Both the position numbers and the translations under genes were made by a program. From JABSSA01 sp039960995 (GTDB lineage Bacteria; Pseudomonadota; Alphaproteobacteria; Rhodobacterales; Rhodobacteraceae): a DNA stretch of 64,000 nucleotides. The stretch spans positions 1 through 64,000 of the forward strand of contig JBDVKF010000044.1 in NCBI GenBank assembly GCA_039960995.1, written 5' to 3'. This document shows positions 52,932 to 61,825 of this stretch, in pieces (the first letter of the stretch is position 1; every line of letters begins with the position of its first letter). A model generated the notes under the pieces. The model was not told where the DNA came from. It did not search any database and saw only the letters and a program-made list of their open reading frames with translations.

Positions 52932-53894
52932 ATGAGCTGGAATCCAACCCATTCATCTGATCGCCTACCTGCTGGGCTGGATAATTTGGAAACGCTGATC
53001 ATTCCGCGTGCCCGCGATCTTGGCGGGTTTGAAGTCCGCCGCGCACTGCCCAGCCCAAAGCGCCAGATGGTCGGTCCGTTTGTTTTCTTTGACCAAATAG
53101 GACCTGCAGAATTTATCACAGATGGCGGTATCGATGTGCGGCCACATCCTCATATCGGGCTTGGAACTGTCACCTATCTGTATCAAGGCGAATTTGAACA
53201 TCGCGACAGCCTTGGAACGCATCAGATGATACATCCAGGTGAAGTGAATTGGATGCTGGCCGGGCAGGGTGTCACCCATTCCGAACGAACCTCTGAAGCG
53301 ACCAGAGCCACGCAGCACAAGCTGTTTGGTATTCAGACCTGGATCGCGTTACCGGAAGATCGCGAAGATATGGCTCCGGATTTCGAACACCACAAAGAAG
53401 CCGCTCTGCCTGTTCTGGACGACAATGGCGCACAGGCGCGTTTGATCCTTGGAACTGCGTGGGGAGAACAAAGCCCTGTAACCATGCAATCCCAGGTCTT
53501 TTATGCGGACATTACCCTCGCGCCACATGCGCAATTTCCTTTGCCGGATAATCATGAGGATCGTGGAATTCATATAGTGCAAGGGTCCGTCGAGATTGCG
53601 GGCGATGTCTTTGAAGCAGGGCGCATGATGATCTTTCGCTCCGGTGACCGTTTGACTGTTCGTGCGGGCCCACAGGGGGCACGATTGATGGCCCTCGGGG
53701 GGGAAACACTAAATGGTCCGCGCTATATTTGGTGGAATTTTGTGTCGTCCTCGACCGATCGCATCCAAGAGGCAAAGGAGGCATGGAAAGCCGCCGATTG
53801 GCAAGATGGGCCTTTTAGGTTGCCCCCGGGTGATGAACAGGAATTTATTCCAATTTCACCCGAACTGGATCGCACAAAACCCAAAAGCGGGTGA
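52932..53894 (+). CDS. Pirin family protein
   Basis: 320 residues of the cupin-type pirin family. N-terminal metal-site region RPHPHIGLGTVTYLYQGEF near residues 72-90, EVNWMLAGQGVTHSE near 117-131, and a C-terminal cupin with GPRYIWWNFVSSS. Some pirins have quercetinase activity; others act in regulation. It converges with dtd, with the stops adjacent. Confidence 0.93.
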   Translation: MSWNPTHSSDRLPAGLDNLETLIIPRARDLGGFEVRRALPSPKRQMVGPFVFFDQIGPAEFITDGGIDVRPHPHIGLGTVTYLYQGEFEHRDSLGTHQMIHPGEVNWMLAGQGVTHSERTSEATRATQHKLFGIQTWIALPEDREDMAPDFEHHKEAALPVLDDNGAQARLILGTAWGEQSPVTMQSQVFYADITLAPHAQFPLPDNHEDRGIHIVQGSVEIAGDVFEAGRMMIFRSGDRLTVRAGPQGARLMALGGETLNGPRYIWWNFVSSSTDRIQEAKEAWKAADWQDGPFRLPPGDEQEFIPISPELDRTKPKSG

Positions 53895-54335
53895 TCAATC
53901 CGTATCCAACCAAAGCGTCACGGGCCCATCATTCACCAAGCTGACCGACATGTCCGCGCCAAATTGCCCGGTTTCCGTCGCGATGCCGAGGTCCTTTAAA
54001 TAGTGTGCAAATTGCAGGTACAGGGTTTTCGCCATGTCCGGCGCTGCAGCATTGGAAAACCCCGGCCGATTGCCGCGCGATGTATCCGCAGCCAAGGTGA
54101 ACTGACTGACAACCAATGCACTGCCACCCGATTGCACCAATGATTGGTTCATCTTGCCATCGTCATCTTTGAAAATGCGCAGTTTAGAGAGTTTCAAAGC
54201 CAGCGCCTTGGCCGTGTCCGCGTCATCATTTGGCATCGCACACACAAGGATCAACAATCCCGGTCCCGTTCGCCCCACGGTTTTACCGTCTACGTCAACG
54301 CTTGCTTGTGATACTCTTTGAACAAGGGCGCGCAT
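53895..54335 (-). CDS. dtd: D-aminoacyl-tRNA deacylase Dtd
   Basis: 146 residues; removes D-amino acids from mischarged tRNA. MRALVQRVSQASVDVDG at the N-terminus, the active-site SQFTLAADTSRGNRPGFSNAA, and a C-terminal FGADMSVSLVNDGPVTL that holds the cross-subunit NxGPxT motif. ATG 54335 overlaps the nitroreductase stop by one base (TAATG); the open frame above it is shadow. Confidence 0.96.
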   Translation of the reverse strand: MRALVQRVSQASVDVDGKTVGRTGPGLLILVCAMPNDDADTAKALALKLSKLRIFKDDDGKMNQSLVQSGGSALVVSQFTLAADTSRGNRPGFSNAAAPDMAKTLYLQFAHYLKDLGIATETGQFGADMSVSLVNDGPVTLWLDTD

Positions 54336-55012
54336 TACACCTTCCACGCGATGACGTTTTGCACGTCTTCGCGGTCTGTTCTGAATGAATTGGCTGGATG
54401 ATCCATATCTGCATAGCCAAAAGAAATCGCACATAAGATGGTGCGGTCTTTTGCAATCTGAAACCAGTCCCGGACAAATGGGGCGTGGGCTGCGATGGCG
54501 GCTTGAGGGATTGTCGCGACCCCCATAGCCTGTGCAGCCAAACAAAACATGCTGACAAAACCACCACAATCCATCGCGCCATAGGCCCCAAGATCCGCAG
54601 GGGAATGCAAGATCGCGACAGGTGGTGCTCCAAACAGGCGGTAATTCTCCATCATCTGTAGTGCGCTTGCGTCCCGATCACCTTTGACGATGCCGACTGC
54701 ATCATACAATTGCCAGCCGCATGTACGACGCCGTTCGCCATAAACACCCGGATACCCTGTGGGCCATTCCATATCAGGGCTAGGCGCGGCACCCTGCGCA
54801 TGATCATACAAAGCCGTCCGAAATCGGTCGGTTTCTTGGCCTTGCGTGATCACCAATTGCCAAGGTTGTGCGTTGCACCAAGATGGCGCGTGTTGTGCAG
54901 TTTTTGTGATCTTGGTGATGATATCCTCGGGGACAGGATTAGGTTTGTAGGCACGGCAAGACCAGCGTGCTTTGGCCGTCTGTTCCAGCTGTTCTATCGC
55001 GCCCATGGTCAA
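54335..55012 (-). CDS. Nitroreductase family protein
   Basis: 225 residues, FMN-dependent. N-terminal ARWSCRAYKPNPVPEDII, APSWCNAQPWQLVITQG near residue 43, and C-terminal CAISFGYADMDHPANSFRT show the NfsA/NfnB-like fold. Natural substrate unknown. The start overlaps the zinc-ribbon gene as ATGA. Confidence 0.9.
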   Translation of the reverse strand: MTMGAIEQLEQTAKARWSCRAYKPNPVPEDIITKITKTAQHAPSWCNAQPWQLVITQGQETDRFRTALYDHAQGAAPSPDMEWPTGYPGVYGERRRTCGWQLYDAVGIVKGDRDASALQMMENYRLFGAPPVAILHSPADLGAYGAMDCGGFVSMFCLAAQAMGVATIPQAAIAAHAPFVRDWFQIAKDRTILCAISFGYADMDHPANSFRTDREDVQNVIAWKV

Positions 55013-56124
55013 TACGAACCCTCACTTTGCCCGACCAAATACCCAATCGAGGCGGCAATAATGACGCCGATAACGACAGCGATTGCGATCTTGACCGCCG
55101 AATATGGGCGTTCACCCTGCACGCGGCCCGTGCGTCCGTTGACGACAAAATTATAGGTTTTCCCGCGATATTTATATGCAGCCACCCACACAGGCAAAAG
55201 CACATGTTTGAATGTCAGCTGCCCAAGTTGTGTGTTCGCGCTGTGAATGCGTTGTCTGTCGCCACCGATGTCAAATTTGATGTCACGCGCGATGATCTGA
55301 TCCATCTGAACACGCGCAGTTTCAAACGCTTCATCCAATTCAACCTGATATCCTTCGGCCCGAAATCCAGCGAGAAATTCGGGGCGATAAGGTTCGAGCG
55401 CGCTTAGATCCCAAGGTTCCAACGCATCTGTGTATTTCTTGGGCAAAGAACTAGATGCCAAAACCAACACGTCATCAAAGAACCGCGTCACACGCCCTCT
55501 AACAGACCGCCAACGCACTTTGGGCACGCTGATTTGTTGGCGCTTGCCGTCGCGCATGACGGTGCGGGTTTCGTGATATACCGTGCCGCGTTCGCCTTGA
55601 TATGCCGTCTGTGTGTCGGCATCGAAGGTCCAGTAGGGGACATAAACACCCTGCAATGCGCGCCCTTTTCTGGCGTATTCCTGTAATCCAGATGGCGCAA
55701 ACCACAACTGACCAAGCCAATTGGTCATAGCGGTTCGGGCAGATTTTTCCTCCAGTGCGAAGGGCAAAATCCCTTTGGGTTTGATGTGACGGTGGACACC
55801 TGTGTCGGTGACGACGGGTGTTGCGCAAAAAGGACATTCAGCTGAATGCACAACGGCGTCAAACTCAACTTGAGCGCTGCAATTGGGGCAATTCAGCACG
55901 CGCGATTCTTCGATTTCAGCCTGCGGAAGTGAATGTGACAACGCCGCCCGCAAATCCAATTCCGACAAAGAATGTGTATGTGCTCCGACGCCTTCTATTT
56001 CAGCTGTGTTGCCGCAATGGTCACAGCACAGTGACGACTGTTCCGGGTCAAATCGATAGTCACCACCACAATTGTCGCATGGAAAGCGATGCTGTGATGG
56101 TGTGGCGTTAGCGAGGTCTTGCAT
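55009..56124 (-). CDS. TFIIB-type zinc-ribbon protein with C-terminal membrane anchor (YdjG-like)
   Basis: 371 residues. Two zinc ribbons: CDNCGGDYRFDPEQSSLCCDHC near residues 16-37 (shown in part) and CPNCSAQVEF with CPFCATPV near 78-101. A beta-rich middle follows (VYVPYWTFDADTQTAYQGERG), then a single membrane helix near the end (VKIAIAVVIGVIIAASIGYLVG). Similar proteins include Bacillus YdjG, which works with a PspA homologue and the SPFH protein YdjI in envelope stress. The SPFH gene is 203 bases upstream. Sometimes misnamed as a helicase. Confidence 0.82.
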   Translation of the reverse strand: MQDLANATPSQHRFPCDNCGGDYRFDPEQSSLCCDHCGNTAEIEGVGAHTHSLSELDLRAALSHSLPQAEIEESRVLNCPNCSAQVEFDAVVHSAECPFCATPVVTDTGVHRHIKPKGILPFALEEKSARTAMTNWLGQLWFAPSGLQEYARKGRALQGVYVPYWTFDADTQTAYQGERGTVYHETRTVMRDGKRQQISVPKVRWRSVRGRVTRFFDDVLVLASSSLPKKYTDALEPWDLSALEPYRPEFLAGFRAEGYQVELDEAFETARVQMDQIIARDIKFDIGGDRQRIHSANTQLGQLTFKHVLLPVWVAAYKYRGKTYNFVVNGRTGRVQGERPYSAVKIAIAVVIGVIIAASIGYLVGQSEGSY

Positions 56125-56327
56125 AGGTCACATCGTCGGGCTGATGAAAATTAAGTGCTTCTTTTAGTGCCTTGCCGGACATGATGGGGCAAGGGGGCAA
56201 TATGGAATTCGATCCTAGAAGACCGTAAAAGACCGGGCAAACCAAAGTTTCGTGCTTGGCCAAAGGTGGCGCATCAACGTTGCTAGACGCGTCACCATCA
56301 TCATCTCTGCTTAGGGCGCGAGACCCT

Positions 56328-57455
56328 TTAAACAGCAGGCGGTGGAGGAGGCGGAGGGAGGATGGTGAACAACTGCGCCAGTTCCCTGACGTCCTCTGCA
56401 CGCAACCAACCGTCTTGGCCTTGCGTCCATACGTGGCTTTCCCGTGTAAGTTCACCTACCTGAGCCATGCGACCCATTTGCGCCTTGGAATACGGGCCTT
56501 TCGTTTCGCCATTTACGGCCACATGCCAAACGTGTTCGACTGGCAAAGGGGGTGGCGTTTGTGCAGCGGGTTGCGGTGCCGCCTGTGTTTGCGTTGGGGC
56601 GGCACTTGCCCCCCAAGGCCCCAATGATGCACCCATTTGCATGCCAAGCCCGGCACCAAGTCCAGTTTGCATCGCCGCAGCGCCTGCACCGTCCCGACCA
56701 AGGGCTTCGGCGGCTTGAAACTGAGTGTATTCATTCAGATTGCCGATCACACCAATCGAGGAACGCTTGTCCATGACTTCTTCTACGGCGGGCGGCAAAG
56801 AGATGTTCTCGATGTACAGCTCGGGCACGGATAATCCGTATTCTGCAAGGGTTGTTTCAATTTCCTTGCTGACCAATTGCCCAAGTTCGCGAGTGTTGGC
56901 CGCCATATCCAATACAGGAATGCCGGACCGGGCCAATGTACGCGAAAATTCTTGAACGATTATGTTCCGAATTTGAAAGCTAATCTCGTCCATTGTGAAT
57001 TCGCCGTCTGTTCCGACGATTTCGACAAGGAACCGAGCAGGGTCTTTGACACGAATGGAATACGTACCATAAGCGCGCAATCTAACCGGACCAAATTCGG
57101 GATCGCGGCAGATAATCGGGTTTTTCGTACCCCATTTCAGATCGTTGAACCGGGTTGTGTTGACGTAGTAAATTTCAGATTTGAAGGGGCTTTTGAAACC
57201 GTGATCCCAATGCTGCAACGTCGTCAACACCGGCATGTTGTTGGTTTCAAGCATGTACATGCCAGGTGTAAAAACGTCGGCCAGTTGACCTTCATGTACA
57301 AACACTGCGGCCTGGCCTTCGCGTACGGTCAGTTTGGCACCGTACTTGATCTCGTGGCCTTCGCGTTCAAAACGCCAAACCATCGTATCACGGCTGTCGT
57401 CGACCCAATGGATGACGTCGATAAATTCGCCGGATAAAAAATTAAAAATTCCCAT
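56328..57455 (-). CDS. SPFH-domain protein with C-terminal GYF_2 domain (YdjI-like)
   Basis: 375 residues. A YdjI-type SPFH domain (about 20-235; for example EIYYVNTTRFNDLKWGT), a linker rich in Ala, Gly, Gln and Pro (250-305), then a GYF_2/DUF4339 domain (WHVAVNGETKGPYSKAQMG, about 310-365), ending in a run of prolines (LPPPPPPPAV). SPFH proteins form membrane-associated rings; the GYF domain binds proline-rich peptides, perhaps its own tail or linker. It lacks a clear N-terminal membrane helix. Confidence 0.9.
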   Translation of the reverse strand: MGIFNFLSGEFIDVIHWVDDSRDTMVWRFEREGHEIKYGAKLTVREGQAAVFVHEGQLADVFTPGMYMLETNNMPVLTTLQHWDHGFKSPFKSEIYYVNTTRFNDLKWGTKNPIICRDPEFGPVRLRAYGTYSIRVKDPARFLVEIVGTDGEFTMDEISFQIRNIIVQEFSRTLARSGIPVLDMAANTRELGQLVSKEIETTLAEYGLSVPELYIENISLPPAVEEVMDKRSSIGVIGNLNEYTQFQAAEALGRDGAGAAAMQTGLGAGLGMQMGASLGPWGASAAPTQTQAAPQPAAQTPPPLPVEHVWHVAVNGETKGPYSKAQMGRMAQVGELTRESHVWTQGQDGWLRAEDVRELAQLFTILPPPPPPPAV

Positions 57456-57590
57456 GGGTCTGCCCCTTTCGTGTCATTCTTAGTCTGAGTGTCTCATATG
57501 CCCGCGCAACGTACCATTGAAAACAGAGGGGAAATTCTTTTGAGCCACCCCACAACGCAAAACATATCCGAATATTGGCAGTGACCTCTT

Positions 57591-58547
57591 TTAGGCCGGG
57601 CCGTTGGCTTCTGTCAGTTCAATGCTGATTTCACGGATAATAGGTCTTGCGGCTTCCAAAGACATCCCAGTTTCGAATCGCTTGTCGAATAACATACGCA
57701 ACAGCAATTCATCATGGTTGGTCAACAAGGCAAATTCGTCGTCATCGTTGAATATAGACGGGCGGGCCTGTGGGCTATCATTGGCTAACCCCAAGCCTTG
57801 CGACAACTCTTCGTGGATACACGACAGGCGCAAAAGGTCGGGGTTTTCGGCGCGAATGACGGCGACTGCCGCGCCGTAACTGGCGGGATTTTCCAGTTGG
57901 CCAAATGCGATGACTGCACAATAGGTTTCCCGGCTTAGATTTTTCAGCGGTGCAAGTGCAGCAGGTGTCAAATTTGGAAAGCGTGCGGAGAGTTTGTCAA
58001 TTTCTTCTGATCGGTCATCTTCGCTGACAAACAACACCAAGAAATTTGAAGATGGACCACCTGGGGAGCTGACTGATATCGGGTGCTTGGTGACACGTGA
58101 CAGCCGCGATGCGAATTGCGTCACATCTTGCTTGTCAGTTCGGCGTTGAGACGGAGGAACGGATGCGCCAAAGATGACCTCCATCCGGACGGGCACATTC
58201 CAACGGCGTAATGCCCCGGCAACACCGGATGACAAGGTTCCCGTATATTCGTTGAAAAACGCAATGCGTTCAAAGTTCCGGCTGAGCACGTCTGATGTGA
58301 AGGGAGTGTCCGGCCCGCCGCCATCGCGACGCAACAACCCTTGGGTCAATTGCGCGGATTGAACTTGTGTCAGATAGGCGCGGATCTCAGCACTGGCTTG
58401 CGATGTGGCGCGCGGTTTGGGCGCTGTTGTATCGGTGTCCAAACCGGGTGGGCGGCTTTGTGGTTTAAGGGTGGGTTCTACAGGTACAAATACATCACAA
58501 GCTGCAAGGGCAAGTGATAAGGTGGCCAGTAGAACCCAGCGTTTCAT
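57591..58547 (-). CDS. DUF2927 lipoprotein
   Basis: 318 residues with a lipoprotein signal: LATLSLALAAC, lipid-modified cysteine at residue 17. The DUF2927 domain follows (RRWNVPVRMEVIFGAS, HEELSQGLGLANDSP with an HEE motif reminiscent of zinc peptidases). Function not known. ATG 58547 was chosen; the 50 codons upstream are antisense-like. It lies 13 bases after telA on the same strand. Confidence 0.87.
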   Translation of the reverse strand: MKRWVLLATLSLALAACDVFVPVEPTLKPQSRPPGLDTDTTAPKPRATSQASAEIRAYLTQVQSAQLTQGLLRRDGGGPDTPFTSDVLSRNFERIAFFNEYTGTLSSGVAGALRRWNVPVRMEVIFGASVPPSQRRTDKQDVTQFASRLSRVTKHPISVSSPGGPSSNFLVLFVSEDDRSEEIDKLSARFPNLTPAALAPLKNLSRETYCAVIAFGQLENPASYGAAVAVIRAENPDLLRLSCIHEELSQGLGLANDSPQARPSIFNDDDEFALLTNHDELLLRMLFDKRFETGMSLEAARPIIREISIELTEANGPA

Positions 58548-58560
58548 AACAAATGGCCCT

Positions 58561-59757
58561 TTATCCCGGCACTGATGTCGACGCGTTATCGCCGACGCCA
58601 TCACGACGGGCTTTGGCCGCTGATAATGTGTCGCGCAACTCTGTTTCCATTTTCTTAAGCTCGGATTCGGCAGCAGCACGTTTCGCCTTGCCTTCATCAG
58701 CGATCGCCAGACTTTCTTGGATTGTCCCGATCAGATCGGCGTTGGCCTGTTTGACGGATTCAATGTCAAATACGCCACGTTCCATTTCTTCACGGATCAT
58801 TTTGTTACTGGATCGCAGGTTTTTCGCATTTGCGGTCAACAATTCGTTGGTTAGATCGTTGGCTTCGCTCACGGCAACGGCAGCTTCGGCGGAACGTTGA
58901 ATTGTAACGGCCTGCGCAAGCTGCGTTTCCCACAATGGAACCGTGTTCACGAGTGTCGAATTGATCTTGGTCACAAGTGATTTGTCGTTTTCCTGAACCA
59001 AGCGGATCGATGGAAGAGACTGCATTGTTACCTGGCGGGTCAATTTTAGGTCATGCACCCGCCGTTCCAAATCATCACGTGATGCGCGCAGGTCGCGCAG
59101 CTCTTGGGCTTTCATCACCTGATCATCTTCTGGGGCTGCTTTCACTTCGGCGTCTGCTGCAGGGATGACCGTTTCGTCCAGTTCTGCAATCTTTGCTTCA
59201 CCTGCCGAGATATACAGGGCCAATTCATCATAAAACCCAAGCGTCTTTTCATAAAGAAGATCAAGCGATTTGATGTCCTTTAACAAGGTATGCTCATGGT
59301 TCAGAAGATTGTCGGTGATGTTGTCGATCTGACCTTGGACAGTCTCAAAGCGGGCGGTGAATTTTGCGATTGGTGCGGCGCGCCCGAGCAGCTTTTCCCA
59401 CCAACTGCGTTCACGACGAAGATCCATCTCACCAACCGAGAAACCGCGAATGGTGGTGACAATATCGCGCAAGCTGTCGCCCGCGGGGCCGACGTCTTTG
59501 TTGCGCACATCGGCCAACATGGCTTGGCTTATTTCTTGCAATTCAGCCTGCGCAGCAGAGCCAAAGGACACAATCGACTGTGTGTCACTCATATCAAGCT
59601 CGTCCATACGAGATTTGATTTCTGCGGCCACCGGGGCGTCGGCTTCGGTCAAGGCAACAACTGTGTTTGCCTCAACAGGCTCCGGCAGTGTTATTGCAGA
59701 GACCTGTTCAACAATTGCTGTTGCTTCGGCGGCTTTTTGGCGAACGGTTTCGGACAT
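58561..59757 (-). CDS. TelA/KlaA toxic-anion resistance family protein
   Basis: 398 residues, mostly alpha-helical and coiled-coil. Features: SQSIVSFG-like region near residue 60 (TQSIVSFGSAAQAELQ), MDLRRERSWWEKLLGRAAP, VHDLKLTRQVTMQSLPSIRLVQENDKSLV and VPLWETQLAQAVTIQRS. TelA proteins are linked to tellurite and cell-envelope toxin tolerance. It follows the XpaC-like gene by 8 bases, a common pairing. Confidence 0.93.
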   Translation of the reverse strand: MSETVRQKAAEATAIVEQVSAITLPEPVEANTVVALTEADAPVAAEIKSRMDELDMSDTQSIVSFGSAAQAELQEISQAMLADVRNKDVGPAGDSLRDIVTTIRGFSVGEMDLRRERSWWEKLLGRAAPIAKFTARFETVQGQIDNITDNLLNHEHTLLKDIKSLDLLYEKTLGFYDELALYISAGEAKIAELDETVIPAADAEVKAAPEDDQVMKAQELRDLRASRDDLERRVHDLKLTRQVTMQSLPSIRLVQENDKSLVTKINSTLVNTVPLWETQLAQAVTIQRSAEAAVAVSEANDLTNELLTANAKNLRSSNKMIREEMERGVFDIESVKQANADLIGTIQESLAIADEGKAKRAAAESELKKMETELRDTLSAAKARRDGVGDNASTSVPG

Positions 59758-59765
59758 GTTTTACC

Positions 59766-60683
59766 TCATTCCTTGGCGTCATTGTGGGTCGAAAGGCGAA
59801 CGCCTTCGCGACCAAGACGATCCCGCAAGACGTCGATTTCGACAGTCAGGTCAGTGCGGTCGTCGGTGAGTAATTTTTCAGTGCGGGCGGCGAAATTTTG
59901 GCTGAGATCATCCAGCAAGGCCGCATAATCTTGTCGTGCGTCTTCGCTCCGAGAGCGTGAAAAGATGTCTGCGAATTTGGCCGTCGCGTCTCGAGCGCCC
60001 ATCAAGTAAACACCCAGGTATTTGCGCGCTGCGGTCAGATCCCTGGGGTCGTCTTCGACGGTGCGTATCAGTTTGCGCGCCTGTGTTTGGAAGGTTTCCA
60101 GACGGCTTTCCATTTGGCGATCACCAGCACGACGCATCGCATCCGACATTTCTGACAGATACTGTTCCGCTTCATCCACGACGCGGGCAACGCGATCTTG
60201 TTGAAACGTGTCGACGCCTTCCATGCCTTTGGATTTCAGAGGGTCAATGCCGAAGGCGACCAGGTGCAGTGCCGCGGTCGCACCTGCAAACAGAATGGGC
60301 GCAATCAACCCAAAGCTGGTTTGGTGGGCGACAACGGCACCCGCAGCACCCAAAGCACAAAGCACTGCAGCAAAAATCTTGCGCGGAATGGCCGGGCGGC
60401 GCGCGGCCTTTCGGTCGTTAAACGCCGCTTCTGCTTTCAGGCCTTCACGCAAAAGAAAGGCCGCAAGCGCCAAAAGACCCGCACTGATCAGGCCTTGTGT
60501 CATGGCCACTGCGCCATCGGTGACGGTTGTCGCGATCAACACCACAGGAGGCACAAACATCAGATTGGCGCGGGCACCAACCGGGCTAACTTGTGCACCC
60601 GTATAGGCGTTGGGTGTCTCTGCCGGTGGCAGATCAGAGGCTTTGCCCTGTGGGCTGTATTTTCCGCCAAATCGTTTCGCCAT
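59766..60683 (-). CDS. XpaC-like 5-bromo-4-chloroindolyl phosphate hydrolysis family protein
   Basis: 305 residues. About four hydrophobic segments in the first half (near 42-60, 65-80, 103-122, 127-148), then a helical cytoplasmic part (VDEAEQYLSEMSDAMRRAGDRQMESRL, shown as start of a longer helix). XpaC proteins usually accompany TelA. ATG 60683 was preferred to TTG 60686; it overlaps the stop of the 29-codon ORF upstream (TGATG). Confidence 0.87.
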   Translation of the reverse strand: MAKRFGGKYSPQGKASDLPPAETPNAYTGAQVSPVGARANLMFVPPVVLIATTVTDGAVAMTQGLISAGLLALAAFLLREGLKAEAAFNDRKAARRPAIPRKIFAAVLCALGAAGAVVAHQTSFGLIAPILFAGATAALHLVAFGIDPLKSKGMEGVDTFQQDRVARVVDEAEQYLSEMSDAMRRAGDRQMESRLETFQTQARKLIRTVEDDPRDLTAARKYLGVYLMGARDATAKFADIFSRSRSEDARQDYAALLDDLSQNFAARTEKLLTDDRTDLTVEIDVLRDRLGREGVRLSTHNDAKE

Positions 60684-60772
60684 CAAAGGCCACCCAGCAA
60701 GCCAGAGCTGACACCCAAAAGGATCAGAAGCAGAATGCCATAGGCGATCTTCTGTAAGGCTGTTGATTGCAT
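60683..60772 (-). CDS. 29-residue putative membrane peptide before the XpaC gene
   Basis: Reads MQSTALQKIAYGILLLIL and on to GGL: a short basic-neutral start and one membrane helix. The stop overlaps the XpaC start as TGATG, so the two would be coupled. Too short to assign; the tight coupling and clean helix make it plausible. Confidence 0.55.
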   Translation of the reverse strand: MQSTALQKIAYGILLLILLGVSSGLLGGL

Positions 60773-60820
60773 GCGTCCCACTCTTGTGACTTCGAATATA
60801 TGCAGATTGGCGACGCAGAA

Positions 60821-61648
60821 CTAGTGCGTGCCCATTTTTGAGGCTGTGCGGCGTTCCGCGTTTAGTTTGCGGGTGTAACCGGATTGAATGATCTCGACCA
60901 GGAATAGAACCACGACCGAGAAATAGAAGGTTGTTTTGGACATCGGGATGACTTCGTATCCAAAGAGCTTAAGCGCCAGGCTTTCGTCATGCATCGCATG
61001 TGCCGCAGCTTGCCCGGCTTCGCCCAACAAAACCACACCGACGATCAACAGGATGAACAACCCCAGTACTTCGTACATGCGATTCTTTTCCAGAAACCGC
61101 GTCACGCCATCGGCAAGCACCAGCATCGCCAAACCTGACAATAGGATAGCCGTTGCCAAAATGGGGAAGACATCTGTGATTGCAATCGCTGACAGGACTG
61201 AATCGAACGAAAAGATCAAATTCATCAACACGATTAGGCCAATGACTTTACCGGCAGATTTTCCGCTTTTTTGTTCCACATCGGTGTCCAAATGCTCGAT
61301 CGACAGCATGTGACTGATTTCTTTGACAGCGGTGTAGATGATAAAGACCCCGCCGAATACAAAAACGCAGGTTGCAAAGTTGATGCCACCTTCGATCCAG
61401 CCGCCTTCCGAAAATACGACAAAAGGCTCTGCCAAACTATCAATCAGGCGCACCATCACGAACAGCAAGATAACCCGCAATATGACGGCCAGTATGATGC
61501 CCCAACGCCGTACGGCTTGTTGCTGGGCGACGGGCGCGCGTTGGCTTTCAATCGAAATGTACAAAAGATTGTCGAACCCAAGTACGGCTTGCAAGAAACA
61601 CAGCATGAGCAAGTTGCCCAAATTCTCGATTGTCAAAAGCTCGGCCAT
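60821..61648 (-). CDS. TerC-family integral membrane protein
   Basis: 275 residues with about seven to nine helices. TerC signatures are FLQAVLGFDNLLYISI near residue 18 and NLIFSFDSVLSAIAITD near residue 142, whose acidic residues lie inside the membrane. TerC proteins relate to tellurite resistance and to metal (manganese) handling at the membrane. Start of the apparent TerC-peptide-XpaC-TelA-lipoprotein series. Confidence 0.92.
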   Translation of the reverse strand: MAELLTIENLGNLLMLCFLQAVLGFDNLLYISIESQRAPVAQQQAVRRWGIILAVILRVILLFVMVRLIDSLAEPFVVFSEGGWIEGGINFATCVFVFGGVFIIYTAVKEISHMLSIEHLDTDVEQKSGKSAGKVIGLIVLMNLIFSFDSVLSAIAITDVFPILATAILLSGLAMLVLADGVTRFLEKNRMYEVLGLFILLIVGVVLLGEAGQAAAHAMHDESLALKLFGYEVIPMSKTTFYFSVVVLFLVEIIQSGYTRKLNAERRTASKMGTH

Positions 61649-61825
61649 GATGTCCCCCTGTCGGCGTCTTTATGTGGTTGCACGAGAATTGTGACAGCAC
61701 AGGCAAAGGAGCAAGGGGAAATATTCATTAAGTTGCCCAATTTAGCCGTTCTTTTGTATGTATTTGCCTGTTTCGGTCATCTTTTGGATGTCTGACGCGA
61801 ATTCAGACGCGCACTGTCTCTTATT

